The notes beneath the pieces are model-generated. The model was not told the DNA's origin and made no database searches. It saw only the letters and a list, made by a program, of their open reading frames with translations. This document shows, one piece after another, positions 11,446 through 22,788 of a DNA stretch of 64,000 nt; within the stretch, counting starts at the first letter, position 1, and each line of letters opens with the position of its first letter. Origin of the DNA: Leuctra nigra. Its lineage: Eukaryota > Arthropoda > Insecta > Plecoptera > Leuctridae. The stretch covers positions 14,633,409 to 14,697,408 of the forward strand of contig OW203765.1 in NCBI GenBank assembly GCA_934045905.1. The letters run 5' to 3'. A program made the translations under genes and the position numbers.

Positions 11446-12180
11446 CACTCGATGGTTCCGAAAACGTCCACGAAATCATATAAACATTGTTTGTTGCACA
11501 GGTAAAGGATTCCATCATGATCAATACGCTCAATCGTAATCTAATTTCTTTTTTGTCCAACTCTCGTTCATTGAGAGAAGGGAATTCTATATAAATGAGC
11601 TTCATTCTTGTAGTACTCAAACGTAAAACGGTTTCTAATTATATAGAAGTATACTTTGAAGTCCCCTTAAACTAAATGGTTGAGCAATTTTGCTCCTAAA
11701 ATATAGTTTTTCAATGCTGTTTTATATCATTTGTTACGCTTAAAGGTTACTTAGTCGTCTTTCTAGGAATAAAATTGGTTGTTTTCATGGCAATGTGTCC
11801 AGATCAACTACTTTTATATAACAGAGCATTGTAAAATTAGCCTCGATGCAGCTCAAATGCAGAACATGGACGATTTTAATTTTATTTCTGATCTCTCTTG
11901 GTCCAGAATATTGTTTTCATGCCTCACCCCAAAGAAATATAAAATGTGTTGTAACTACTGAGATCTAGTATGTAAGATTGTTGTTCTTGCATCTGACGTA
12001 AGCATGTTGTTGATGCAATGTAACACTGTTGGGGAGGGGGGATGCGCACGCATGGGTGTCACGTGATGTCGGTGTTGCTTGTATGTGACGTCACTTCACA
12101 GCCAGAGAATCGCAACGCGAAGTTGCAGAGCAGTCATGACATCCCGTCGTCTCCATCCTCATGTCCCGACTGTGAATAGG

Positions 12181-12780
12181 GATGTTAGAAACTTCAGAGT
12201 TCTCGTCGTTGTTATGTACCATCTCTGCCACCAATTGTGGAGTTGTTATTTAAAACTTTGTCATTGTCAAGAATGGTCTGCATGATTTTACCAGATACGA
12301 AATATACATTTCTACTTCTTAAAACCATGACGTAAGCATCGAATTCAAAATATAAAGTGTACCATTTCGGTCACGAATTGTGAGTTTGAATATTATAACG
12401 TTTCATAATTGTCAAGAAGGGTCTGCATGAGTTATCTTTTCACATATAAAAACCACCGTATTAATTATGAATTAAAATATGAACAGTACCATTTCTGCCA
12501 CCAAATGTGAAATTATTAATTGAGTACTTTTTCATAATTGCCGATGTGGTCTGCATGAGTTTTATCAGCCACGAAATACGTTTTGTACATCCAAACCATC
12601 ATTATGTACATTAAGAATTAATAATAACTATAGTACCATTTCTGCCACCACTTGTGAAATTAATAATTTAACTCTTCTTAATAGTCGATAACGTCATGAG
12701 TTTTATCAGCCATGAAAAGCATCTACTAAAAACACTCATAAAAATTACGAAATACAAATATAAACCATTACTGTCACAGA
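12181..12780. repeat. ~140-bp degenerate tandem repeat with TACCATTTCTGCCACCA core
   Basis: Core versions (taccatctctgccaccaattgtg, taccatttcggtcacgaattgtg, taccatttctgccaccaaatgtg, taccatttctgccaccacttgtg) start near 12217, 12360, 12486 and 12632. Each is followed by a 'gtcaagaatggtctgcatgag'-like segment. The same core recurs singly at about 14906 and in the array at 59470-60010. Confidence 0.75.
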
Positions 12781-15700
12781 TATTAAATGTTTTAATTATA
12801 ATTTTATAGGTTTTTCATATATTTTATTTGTGATAATATGACAGATTTATGTCTGGAACCATTACTCTGCACATGAATTTAAAATCAGGATACCTGTGAA
12901 AGAAATTATACTTTAGACCTTAATACCATTATTTCATCCTATAGTTCAACTAGTGTGATTTTCTAATAATAAAATATCATTAAAATGAAGTATAAGACTA
13001 CTTTAGGAATAGCACCCACGAATATTTTAAAACAGTTATATTAGCCAATCTCATGTATTGGAAAGTTAAGGATTCACGTTGCGCCAACTTCTTGCTTATT
13101 TTGAACGTAATATTTAGCTGAAACTTTTTATTATAACTAGGACATTCCTAGCATAGTTACAAGATAAAATAAGAACGAATTAAAAGTACGTTATATATTC
13201 ATACGAGTAATGTTCATACATTTTTATTTAAAACAGCCATGATTACATTACTTTTGTTCGGTGTGGATCGTTCATCACATAGATATTTAAAATTAACGAC
13301 CACATTCAAACTTTTCTCTTGAACAATTTAGATAAGTGGATCCAACCATTGAAATGATAATCAATATACCGAAATACCCACCGAGAAGATCGAATGAAAT
13401 CTACATAAATGGGTTCCATTCGTCGAGTATTTATACTCGAGTATTTATAATTCATGTTTAGTTTAGAGATTAGAGATGCCACGATGAAAGGCGACCATGT
13501 TTTGTCCAAATTAATCCACTAATAGATACACAATATCGTATTTACAACCGTTATTGTATTGCTGGTGACTGTATTCAGATGAGCTGGGTTCGAATCCCAG
13601 AAGAGGAAAATCTTTTCATCTTGCAGTTGGTATTTATTCACTATCAAGGGTGCAATAGTGAACCTTTGTTTGTTCCTTGGGGCAATCCTGTTCACTGTGT
13701 TGGAAAGAGCATGACAAAACTTGCTATGTGGCCGCTCTATACCTCTTTATATAAAATGTCTAGTTAGTATGTCGCTGTTCTAAATTTTACAACATAAAAG
13801 CTTCTAAAATGTATATGAAAATTCCCCCAAGAAATACATACCTTTTGTATGAATTCTATTTTACTTTTCTCATGGAGAAAGAACAACTACAAAAATAATT
13901 TCCGTTGAGTTAATTCAGCATTACTCTCGTGAGTTTCTAAATGTATGTTAGTTTTCAAGCCTCACATGTTCCGAGTGAAACTTGCAAGAAGTTGAAAACT
14001 TTACCTTCTCTTCCTCGGGGACTTGGCGTAATTAGTCATGGAAGCAACCGATCAATTCCAAGCAGATCGACTAATTGCGAGATAATTACGACATCGAGAT
14101 CGAAAACGTTATTAGCGATCATAAAACAGAGTTTAATTGTCCACCGGAAGACTGTTAATCGATTCGGCGAGCTTAACTAGCGTTAAAATCTTATCGGAAG
14201 TTTATGACTGAAATGTAATAACAGTTTATAATGTTAGTGAAACAGATTTTAATTCAACATAAATTAAACGTTTTATCTTGAAATTCGGGAAATTTCATTA
14301 TTAAAATTAAGACGAATGAGTGACATTTAGAAAAATATTTTAGAGAATAGTTTGAAGAGTTTGAATTGTAGAAGTTTTGATAGATGTCGTTTGTCAGGTT
14401 CATTTAATAATTTAGATGAAGATAGATTTATTCCGGGGAAGGTGGTGGATTATATCCTAAACATAACACAATATTTCAATTACGATTTAAAAAGAAAACA
14501 CCTTATTGGCTGACGATATGTGGGATAAAGGGATAAAAGGGATAGATTGAAGCACATGTTATTAATGTTAATTTATGGTTGAGATCTTGAGGTTGAGATT
14601 AGAACCAAAATATAGAAAACACATTCTTGGAATGTTAGTATTTTCTAGTTTACTTCTGTAGACTTATAACTGTATCTGTCGCATTCCTCGAAATTAATTA
14701 ATTCCAGCATGAGGTCATCTCCAATAAACATAATAAGACTTTCTGTCTTCCAACAGATAAATTTAAAAACAGATTATTGTTATGAGATACGTTTCACAGA
14801 AGCGGGATTGTCGATAAGGGTCATGATGTATATAATTCGTCCCGGAATATAGCTCTTATCAACAGTAAACTAGCTGGAAACCAACGGTTTAAAAATATCG
14901 AATATACCATTTCTGCCACCATTTGTGAAATTCAATAAAATTTTACACCGCTTTCAAAGGTGTAAGAGTTTCAAACAAATATCCGAAGAATTTACCTCGG
15001 TGTGCAACCGTCACTCAACCCACAATATTGGTTATTGGTAATTGTTACAACATGAAATGCCGCGATGAGATTCACCTACAAATTGTTAATGTCATACACG
15101 TGACCTCACGTCTAAACGTGACCTCATGTCTATCCGTGACCTCACGTCCACGGTTTTGTTTCTACCTCTTTCATATGATAATTGAAAATATTTCCATCCA
15201 ATCAGAGGGCATGGCTGCAGGCCTCTAGGACGTTGCTATGGTAACCAACGTCGACGAGACAAAACTTGCCAGACGGATAATGAAAAGGCAACATTCAAAT
15301 ATACGGCAAAAACATTCGATTCCTGAGGATGTACAAGTATGATATGCCGGCGTTATGCAATGGAAACCGTCATCCATGGATTGGAATATTATTATTAAAC
15401 TCTGATGAACCGAACTATTTGAATGTTATATTTTGTTTCTATTTGCATGAGTAAATCGATGTTACATTGTTTTTAATTTATATTCTTGATATTAATCATT
15501 TATCGTACGCTGAAATGGTACAATTAGATTATTTTAAAATAGATAAATCGCATGTTTATTGTATGCACATTTCCATTTCAACACTTCAAATTTTCTTAAA
15601 ATGTTATTATATAATTTAATTTAGAAAAATCACATTATAAATAGTTCATTGTTCAAAGGTATTTCCACATGTCTCGCCATTGCATAATTAATCACACAAA

Positions 15701-16136
15701 TTTGTTTTTATTTTCTGCAACAACTTCAAATACAAGAAGTTGTATTCTTGTAAAAAGTTCTTGTCTAAGTTGTTTCCTGGTATATTATCTTCTTCTTTGT
15801 TTTTATTAACTTCAAATACGCTACAAATGTTTGAAGTAGCAAAACAATTGGGAATTTCAATCATGAAATGATTTAATTTATTTTATACTATTCCTGCATT
15901 TAACTGTGCGTAATTCGTAATTGTAGGGTTTATCTATTTGAATATCATGAGAGAAGGGGAATATAATTAAATAATGATCTTCTTCTGTTTCCGACAATCT
16001 TGTCCGGTTCCTTGGTGTTCTGAAATATAACATAAAAGTGAAATTACAAGCAAACGAGCTGAGCAATTTATGTGTACCGTTCTTATATTAACTTTTGAGT
16101 TATAAATAATATTATACCCATTGGAGTATTTTCATG
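12781..16136. other. Intronic sequence, no gene seen
   Basis: Mostly AT-rich and without coding signal. A tRNA B-box-like 'gggttcgaatccc' at about 13588 lacks a matching acceptor stem and looks like a SINE remnant. A GC-balanced patch at about 13990-14180, rich in TAATTA/GATCGA motifs, could be a conserved non-coding element, but this is only a composition-based guess. Confidence 0.35.
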
Positions 16137-16140
16137 AAGA
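16137..16140. repeat. Target-site duplication of LTR element (left, AAGA)
   Basis: AAGA directly before the 5' LTR is repeated directly after the 3' LTR (22785-22788). A 4-bp duplication fits Ty3/gypsy-type integration. Confidence 0.85.
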
Positions 16141-16970
16141 TGTAGCACTACTGTACCAGGGAGAGTTATATAGGTTGTAAACAACAAGTGGTTCCTTATG
16201 AATTTATAGAAGGCCGTGATTGTTTCTATGGCGATCAAAATTATAACATAAATAATGACATTTAAATCATATTTTATTCAGGATTCAATTATATTAAAGT
16301 AAATAAGTAGTACAGAATATTATTACAGTTATATTTAAATTCTTAAAACATTAATTTATATTATAAAATGTCTTTAAAAATATTAAGTTATCTTTTCGAA
16401 ACATATCACCTTTGGGGTCAAGGTTTAAAATAAAAAGGGTTCAAAACTGTAAAGCCACAACAATGGAAAAAGATGGTATGGTGTTCAGAATGAGATTGGA
16501 TGGTGGTGAATTTGAATTGGAAAAAGAGGCAGTTGAAATGTAAGATTAGAAGAAGAATGTTGTGTGTATCGTTTAAAAAAAATCATTACTAGAAGAAATG
16601 TCATAAATAACTGTTATTAAAAGAAGAATATTAATCAAGAAAAGAAGGCGGCAAAGGGGAAAGAAAAGTGCACGAAGAGAAAATTCATGACAAAAACTAT
16701 ATTGATGATGAACTATCTAATGAGATGATGGAACATGATGGACTATAGCTATCTACACCTCAGTGATGAGTACTCATAATCTTAGTTATTAATTAATAAA
16801 TATAAGTTTAAATCTGGCCAGAAGTAGCTTCACCCTTTTTAATTGTACTACATAAAATTAATAAAAATTACTAGAAAAGGAAATACATAATGCTACGAAT
16901 TTATCACCCAACAGTGGGGTATTATTTGAAGATGGTTTAGGATTAATTAAGTAACTAGTGTAGAGTCACA
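16141..16970 (+). repeat. 5' LTR (830 bp)
   Basis: It starts TGTAGCACTACTG and ends AGAGTCACA (TG...CA), and matches 21955-22784 without a difference that I can see. It contains a short ORF, 16463-16543 (26 residues, starting MEKDGMVF), also present in the 3' LTR; its significance is unknown. Confidence 0.93.
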
Positions 16971-16974
16971 AAAT

Positions 16975-16992
16975 TGGCACCCAACGTGAGAG
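16975..16992 (+). other. Primer-binding site, tRNA-Lys type
   Basis: TGGCACCCAACGTGAGAG begins four bases after the LTR. It resembles the complement of the 3' end of insect tRNA-Lys (TGGCGCCCAACGTGGGGC, from memory), differing at a few A/G positions. It would prime minus-strand DNA synthesis. Confidence 0.7.
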
Positions 16993-17080
16993 GCTTTTTA
17001 AGAACTGATCTTAAAATCAACACAAGACCTGAGATTAAGTAGTTTAGTAATTGGAATTGGTGTTTAGTTTATTAGAAGTC

Positions 17081-18541
17081 ATGGATGGTATTACAGGCAA
17101 TGAGGTTGAGACAGAGATGGGAGATTTAAGGAGTGAGGTTGAAAAGTCATTTGAAGAAAATATAGGAGAGTCAATCAAGAATCTTACCGATGATATGCGG
17201 AAAATGAAAAATGAAGTGTTTGAGTTGATTCACAATGATAGAGAGACAATAGAAAAATTGTGTAAGAGATTAATAGATAAGGATGAGGAAAACAATGAAA
17301 AAGAGGAACAAATTCGGAAAGAAGATAAGGAAAGATATGAACAATGTGAACAAATTCGGAAAGAAGATAAGGAAACGATTGATAATTGCTTTAAAAGGTT
17401 TGATGTATTGTTAAATCAAAACAACAAAATGCTAGAACGAGTCAAGATAGTAGAAGAACGTGTGGATTGCATTGAAGAAAAAGTAGAAGATGTTAATCAC
17501 AAGTTCGAAGAAGTGGAAAGTAAAAGGATTGATTTTGAGGAAGAAATAGAGAGAAAGATTAAGAAATTAGATGATGGAATAACGTGGCAATTGTCAAAAC
17601 ATGAGAATCTTAGGGAAGATCAATGGAAAGCTGAAGTTCAAGAGGTAAAGGAAAATGTTGAAGAATTTAAGGGAAACTGTACACAAATGATCAATGTAAT
17701 AAATATTAAAAATGAGGAAATCGAGAAGAAGCTGACTAGTGCTATGGGACAGTCTAAAATAACGTGTAGTGGATCGGTTTGTGGAATCAACATTGTTGGA
17801 CAAATCAGTGAAGAATTACGAATGAATGGTATTATATTCAATGGTAAAAATGATCAGTTACATGTATTAGAGTACATTCGTTTAATAGAAATGAGATTTC
17901 GGAATATCAATGGAATTACTGAACATCAAAAGTTAATGATAGCAGCATCAGTAATAAGGGACACTGCAAGGAGCTGGTATCGAGAACAAACTTATGAATC
18001 ATATGATGAATACAAAACAGGAATAATTGAAAAATACTGGGGAAGCTCGCAGCAAAGTTATGTTCTTGAGGAAGTGTACAATGGAAGATATCTGGGAAGG
18101 ACTACAATGTCATTGTATTTTAAACGACTTGTGAGGCTGGTTGGATACTTGCCAAATAAAATGAAAGACGAAGAATTGGCAAAACAAATATTGCGACATT
18201 TCCCAATTAATACACGAGAGGTACTTCACATGTATCGGAAGAGTACGAAAGAGATGTTAGAACAGCTAATCGAATGTGAGCATGAAAATCTACATTGCGT
18301 ACAGATGAAGAATAATTACCAACAAGGGACATTATGGAATGAAATACAGGGAAATGGTATTAGATATCAAGGTCAAGGTGATCAACGTGGTAGAGGAAAA
18401 GGTGCGAGTCAAGGAGGACGTGGAGATCAGCATGGTGGTGGAAGAGGAAATAATCAACAAGATCAAAGTAACCAGAATAATTACCAACAAAGTACATCGT
18501 GGAATGATGTACAGGGAAATGGAATGAGTCGCGCAGAATAA
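17081..18541 (+). CDS. Gag polyprotein of LTR retrotransposon
   Basis: I start the protein at the first ATG (17081, MDGITGNEVE), because the upstream codons use no ATG; the length is 486 residues. Residues about 10-230 are highly charged heptad-like coiled coil with a direct repeat of EQIRKEDKE. A capsid-like region follows (about 250-410, with the retrotransposon-gag feature of tryptophan in ARSWYREQTYESYDEY). The C-terminus is Gly/Arg/Gln-rich (GRGKGASQGGRG) with no CCHC zinc knuckle visible, so RNA binding probably relies on this basic tail. The tail contains a duplicated segment (NNYQQGTLWNEIQGNG / NNYQQSTSWNDVQGNG) that carries the frameshift heptamer twice. The stop is 18539-18541. Confidence 0.9.
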   Translation: MDGITGNEVETEMGDLRSEVEKSFEENIGESIKNLTDDMRKMKNEVFELIHNDRETIEKLCKRLIDKDEENNEKEEQIRKEDKERYEQCEQIRKEDKETIDNCFKRFDVLLNQNNKMLERVKIVEERVDCIEEKVEDVNHKFEEVESKRIDFEEEIERKIKKLDDGITWQLSKHENLREDQWKAEVQEVKENVEEFKGNCTQMINVINIKNEEIEKKLTSAMGQSKITCSGSVCGINIVGQISEELRMNGIIFNGKNDQLHVLEYIRLIEMRFRNINGITEHQKLMIAASVIRDTARSWYREQTYESYDEYKTGIIEKYWGSSQQSYVLEEVYNGRYLGRTTMSLYFKRLVRLVGYLPNKMKDEELAKQILRHFPINTREVLHMYRKSTKEMLEQLIECEHENLHCVQMKNNYQQGTLWNEIQGNGIRYQGQGDQRGRGKGASQGGRGDQHGGGRGNNQQDQSNQNNYQQSTSWNDVQGNGMSRAE

Positions 18542-21500
18542 GCACTGACTACGTGACTACAAATCTAGTGCAAAACATTAATAGTGTCCAGTTAGTTAAT
18601 GGTAAAGAACTTTTAGAAGAAGATGACTTAAACGAAGAAATGAATACCAATTTAATCAAATGCCCAGAAATTTTAGTTAAACTTAAGGAAAGATTTATGA
18701 TTGCATTAATTGATACAGGAAGTGAAGTGACTTGCATGAATGAAGTTGTATTTGAAAGTTTACTAGAGAAAAATAAAGACATTGAGATCTTTCCTGTTAT
18801 TGGAATTACCATAGTTGGTGCAACACAAGCTCGAGGAAAGAAGATAACTCGACAAGCATTTCTTTCCATAAATATAGATGATATCCAAATAGAAATAATC
18901 TGTTTAGTTGTGCCTGATTTGAGAAGGGATTTGATACTGGGAGTGGACATATTGGCACAATTATCTATGAATATATGCTTTGACACGAAAACAGTTTATA
19001 TTCAGGGCAAAGAGATTAACAGAAAAATGGTACAATTCGAAAAAACAAAAATTTCAGAATTAATGGCCATAGAGTTGAATTATGAGCATGAGAATAATTC
19101 AAGAAGATTGGATGGAGAATGTAATACATACAACAATGAGATTCTTGAAAGCATTAAGAATTTAACATTGTTAAATGATGTACAGAAGGAAGAGTTGAAA
19201 GACTTATTAGTTAAATATAAAGAGATATTCACAAATAAACCAGGATTAATAAAAGATTATGAATATTCTATTAAAGTCAGGAATAATGGATTTTATTACA
19301 ACAAAAGCTATCCAGTTGCTTTTGCACATAGAGAGGCTGTTGAAAAGCAGTTAAAAAATATGATCGAGTGGGGAATAATTGAACAAATGACGTCACCTTA
19401 CATAAATCCTTTGGTAGTTAACATAAAAAAGGATCAGTCAGTTCGATTATGTTTAGATGCAAGAAGGTTAAATGAGATCCTTATTCCAGAACATGAGACA
19501 CCGTTAGATCCTGACGAATTGCTGCAGCAACATTTTGAGAGCAGATGGTTATCCACTATTGATTTAAATTCCTCGTTTTGGCAAATTCCTTTGGAGGAGC
19601 ATAGCAGGAAGTATACTGCATTTAAATACGGCGGTAGAGTGTATTGCTTTAAGGTATTGCCATTTGGACTTTCCGTAAGCGGCGCAGCTTTTTCAAGAGG
19701 ATTAGAACATGTATTAGGAGAAGACTTAAGAGATTCAACTGTTATATATGTGGATGATATTCTAGTGACAAGCACAACTTTTGAAGAACATATAGAAAAA
19801 CTGAACATGATATTCAAACGATTCAAGAACTATGGTGTAACAATAAACTTGAAAAAATCAAAATGGTGCAGAGACCAAGTTTCGTTTCTTGGTCATACTT
19901 TAGATCGTACAGGAATTCGACCCGACTCGAAAAAATTGGATGTTATTAAAAATTGGCCTACGCCGAAAAATCAAAAGCAATTGAGGGGATTGATTGGTAT
20001 TTGCAGTTATTTTCGGAAATTTACAAATCAGTTTGCAAATAAAATGGAACCATTAAGGGAATTGTTGAAGAAGAAAGCAACATGGAGATGGAATGAAAAG
20101 CATCAGAAGGCATTTGAAGAACTCAAAGAATTGTTTGTAAACAATGTGCAGTTGTTGTATCCGGATATGAACAAAGAATTTTACATTCAATGTGATGCAA
20201 GTCACTATGGTATTGCTGGTATTTTATATCAAAAGGATGATGATGGTGAAATGCAGATCATTAATATGGCTTCAAGACTGTTACAAACTTCGGAGATCAA
20301 TTATAATGTATCTGAAAAGGAATGTTTGGCAATTGTGTTTGCTGTTGAGAAGTTTAGATTGTTCGTTCAAGGTGTGAGAAAATTCATAATTGTTAATGAT
20401 CACCAAGCACTTACATTCTTGATGAAATGTAGATTATTATCTGGAAGATTAACTCGTTGGGTACTCTGGTTACAACAGTTTAACTTTGAAATTCGACATT
20501 GTTCGGGAAAATCTAACGTAATTGCAGATACATTAAGTAGATTACCAGGAACGGCAGAGGGAAAAATATACCAAGAAACTTGTGAAGATAAGGAAATTGG
20601 AATATATGAAATTATATTATCATGCAGTTTAAGCATGAAGAAGAGGTTTGAAAAGATACAAACTGAACAAGAACAGGACCCACAGTTTAGAGAGATTATA
20701 CAGAAATTGAATGAGCCGAATGATAACAGTCAAAATCAACAATTCAAGATTTCCGGGACGAAATTATTTCACAAAGCGAAAAATGATGATAGATGGAGAT
20801 TATGCATACCTACGACGATCATGAAGGACTTGATAATTGAAGTGCATGAAGAATTCGGACACTTCGGAGAACGTAAATGCCACATGGCAATGAGAAAGCT
20901 TTACTATTTCAAGAACATGGCAAGAATTATTCGAGTAATTCTAGCAAGTTGTGACATTTGTCAGCGGGTTAAGCATCCTAATAGAACATCAAGAGGTACT
21001 TATACTCCTATCATTCCCAGCAAACCAGGCCAGATTGTTGCCACAGATTTGTACGGACCTCTTCCAAGAGGAAAGTTTGGAATCAGATATATTCTGGTGT
21101 TTATTGATCTATTCTCCAAGTTAGTAAAATTGTATACATTGAAGCAGGCTACGGCAGTGGCAGTAGTTGGGAAATTGGAATTATATTTCAAGCAAGTTCA
21201 AATTCCGGAACGAATTTTATCTGATCATGGAACCCAATATACGTCTGGTTTATGGTACAACACTTTGCAAGCAAATCAAGTAATCGCAATTCATTCGACT
21301 ATTCGACACCCACAATCAAACCCTAGTGAAAGAGTCATGCGTAGTTTAGGTCGCATGTTTCGAACATATTGTTCCAACAAACATAACTCATGGGTACAAT
21401 GGGTTCCTAAAATTGAACATTGGTTAAACGTAAGTTTTCATGAAAGTACAGGGTTTATGCCTATGGAACTACATTACAATCAAAAATACATATCCAACAG

Positions 21501-21858
21501 TGCTAAAAATATCGATTTTCCTGAAAATAACGGTAGTGAAATTGATATCGACATGAAGATTGTAATGGCTGGGGATAGATTGAAGAATAAAGGTGCTCAA
21601 AGAAAGAAGTATCATGAAGAAAAGTATACGAAGAAAACGACTTTCAAAACAAATGATTTGGTATTATTACGAGCAATACATGTTTCCAATTTTATGTCAA
21701 AGGAAACTAAGAAGTTTTTCCATATATTTGAAGGGCCTTATATTGTTTCTAAAGTGAAAGGAAACAATACGTATGAATTGAAGACCAAGGAAGGAATTTT
21801 GAAAGGAGTGTATAATACGATACTCTTGAAACCATACATGTCTTTGAAGGAACTGTAA
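18508..21858 (+). CDS. Pol polyprotein of LTR retrotransposon (PR-RT-RNaseH-IN)
   Basis: The frame is open from 18508 and lies -1 relative to gag; the nearest non-ATG start-like codon is GTG at 18553, so expression by frameshift is more likely than initiation. Numbered from 18553: protease DTG at about 54-56; reverse transcriptase with LDARRLN and catalytic YVDDILV at 399-405; RNase H beginning CDASHYG near 547; integrase zinc finger H-H-C-C (HEEFGHFG...CDICQ) at about 765-805; integrase catalytic Asp in ATDLYGP, Asp in LSDHGTQYTSG and Glu in SNPSERVMRS. No stops or frameshifts interrupt it, and all catalytic residues are present, so the enzyme set could be active. The ORF ends 96 bp before the 3' LTR. 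Confidence 0.93.
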   Translation, partial: CTGKWNESRRISTDYVTTNLVQNINSVQLVNGKELLEEDDLNEEMNTNLIKCPEILVKLKERFMIALIDTGSEVTCMNEVVFESLLEKNKDIEIFPVIGITIVGATQARGKKITRQAFLSINIDDIQIEIICLVVPDLRRDLILGVDILAQLSMNICFDTKTVYIQGKEINRKMVQFEKTKISELMAIELNYEHENNSRRLDGECNTYNNEILESIKNLTLLNDVQKEELKDLLVKYKEIFTNKPGLIKDYEYSIKVRNNGFYYNKSYPVAFAHREAVEKQLKNMIEWGIIEQMTSPYINPLVVNIKKDQSVRLCLDARRLNEILIPEHETPLDPDELLQQHFESRWLSTIDLNSSFWQIPLEEHSRKYTAFKYGGRVYCFKVLPFGLSVSGAAFSRGLEHVLGEDLRDSTVIYVDDILVTSTTFEEHIEKLNMIFKRFKNYGVTINLKKSKWCRDQVSFLGHTLDRTGIRPDSKKLDVIKNWPTPKNQKQLRGLIGICSYFRKFTNQFANKMEPLRELLKKKATWRWNEKHQKAFEELKELFVNNVQLLYPDMNKEFYIQCDASHYGIAGILYQKDDDGEMQIINMASRLLQTSEINYNVSEKECLAIVFAVEKFRLFVQGVRKFIIVNDHQALTFLMKCRLLSGRLTRWVLWLQQFNFEIRHCSGKSNVIADTLSRLPGTAEGKIYQETCEDKEIGIYEIILSCSLSMKKRFEKIQTEQEQDPQFREIIQKLNEPNDNSQNQQFKISGTKLFHKAKNDDRWRLCIPTTIMKDLIIEVHEEFGHFGERKCHMAMRKLYYFKNMARIIRVILASCDICQRVKHPNRTSRGTYTPIIPSKPGQIVATDLYGPLPRGKFGIRYILVFIDLFSKLVKLYTLKQATAVAVVGKLELYFKQVQIPERILSDHGTQYTSGLWYNTLQANQVIAIHSTIRHPQSNPSERVMRSLGRMFRTYCSNKHNSWVQWVPKIEHWLNVSFHESTGFMPMELHYNQKYISNSAKNIDFPENNGSEIDIDMKIVMAGDRLKNKGAQRKKYHEEKYTKKTTFKTNDLVLLRAIHVSNFMSKETKKFFHIFEGPYIVSKVKGNNTYELKTKEGILKGVYNTILLKPYMSLKEL
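18514..18520 (+). promoter_or_regulatory. Predicted -1 ribosomal frameshift heptamer GGGAAAT
   Basis: In the gag frame it reads G GGA AAT, the X XXY YYZ arrangement needed for -1 slippage. The pol frame is open from 18508, just after a TGA at 18505-18507, so slippage here enters pol directly and bypasses the gag stop 19 bases later. Downstream stimulatory structure was not evaluated. Confidence 0.7.
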
Positions 21859-21954
21859 AGCAACAGTTGAAAGCAAAATACAAAAATGGACATTCACGAT
21901 AGTGGGGTGGTATGTAATAAAGAAAGTATATTTCTATATTCCATAGTGGGGTAT
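21859..21954 (+). other. Spacer with polypurine tract before 3' LTR
   Basis: Two copies of atagtggggt (near 21900 and 21943) lie between the pol stop and the LTR. The second, 'agtggggtat', adjoins the LTR and is the likely plus-strand primer. Confidence 0.6.
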
Positions 21955-22784
21955 TGTAGCACTACTGTACCAGGGAGAGTTATATAGGTTGTAAACAACA
22001 AGTGGTTCCTTATGAATTTATAGAAGGCCGTGATTGTTTCTATGGCGATCAAAATTATAACATAAATAATGACATTTAAATCATATTTTATTCAGGATTC
22101 AATTATATTAAAGTAAATAAGTAGTACAGAATATTATTACAGTTATATTTAAATTCTTAAAACATTAATTTATATTATAAAATGTCTTTAAAAATATTAA
22201 GTTATCTTTTCGAAACATATCACCTTTGGGGTCAAGGTTTAAAATAAAAAGGGTTCAAAACTGTAAAGCCACAACAATGGAAAAAGATGGTATGGTGTTC
22301 AGAATGAGATTGGATGGTGGTGAATTTGAATTGGAAAAAGAGGCAGTTGAAATGTAAGATTAGAAGAAGAATGTTGTGTGTATCGTTTAAAAAAAATCAT
22401 TACTAGAAGAAATGTCATAAATAACTGTTATTAAAAGAAGAATATTAATCAAGAAAAGAAGGCGGCAAAGGGGAAAGAAAAGTGCACGAAGAGAAAATTC
22501 ATGACAAAAACTATATTGATGATGAACTATCTAATGAGATGATGGAACATGATGGACTATAGCTATCTACACCTCAGTGATGAGTACTCATAATCTTAGT
22601 TATTAATTAATAAATATAAGTTTAAATCTGGCCAGAAGTAGCTTCACCCTTTTTAATTGTACTACATAAAATTAATAAAAATTACTAGAAAAGGAAATAC
22701 ATAATGCTACGAATTTATCACCCAACAGTGGGGTATTATTTGAAGATGGTTTAGGATTAATTAAGTAACTAGTGTAGAGTCACA
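21955..22784 (+). repeat. 3' LTR (830 bp)
   Basis: Same length and, by eye, the same sequence as the 5' LTR. It is followed by the AAGA target duplication at 22785-22788. Confidence 0.93.
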
Positions 22785-22788
22785 AAGA

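Larger units (their letters stand above)
10401..12180. other. Intronic sequence with two hairpins, no gene seen
   Basis: Apart from the inverted repeats listed at 11168 and 11393, I see no gene, RNA or element here. TGACGTCA occurs near 10404 and 12087. Confidence 0.4.
16141..22784 (+). mobile_element. Complete Ty3/gypsy-type LTR retrotransposon
   Basis: The element is 6.6 kb, in the same orientation as the host gene, inside the intron between channel exons 1 and 2. The order is 5' LTR, primer site, gag, pol (protease, reverse transcriptase, RNase H, integrase), short spacer with purine-rich stretches, 3' LTR. No envelope-like ORF is present after pol. The domain order with integrase after RNase H places it in Ty3/gypsy and not in copia. 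Both ORFs are open, the LTRs look identical by eye, and the target duplication is intact, so insertion is recent. Clade within Ty3/gypsy is not assigned. Confidence 0.93.

Noticed and set aside
13540..13615. tRNA gene suggested by gggttcgaatccc
   Set aside because: No matching acceptor, D or anticodon arms can be drawn; likely a SINE remnant.
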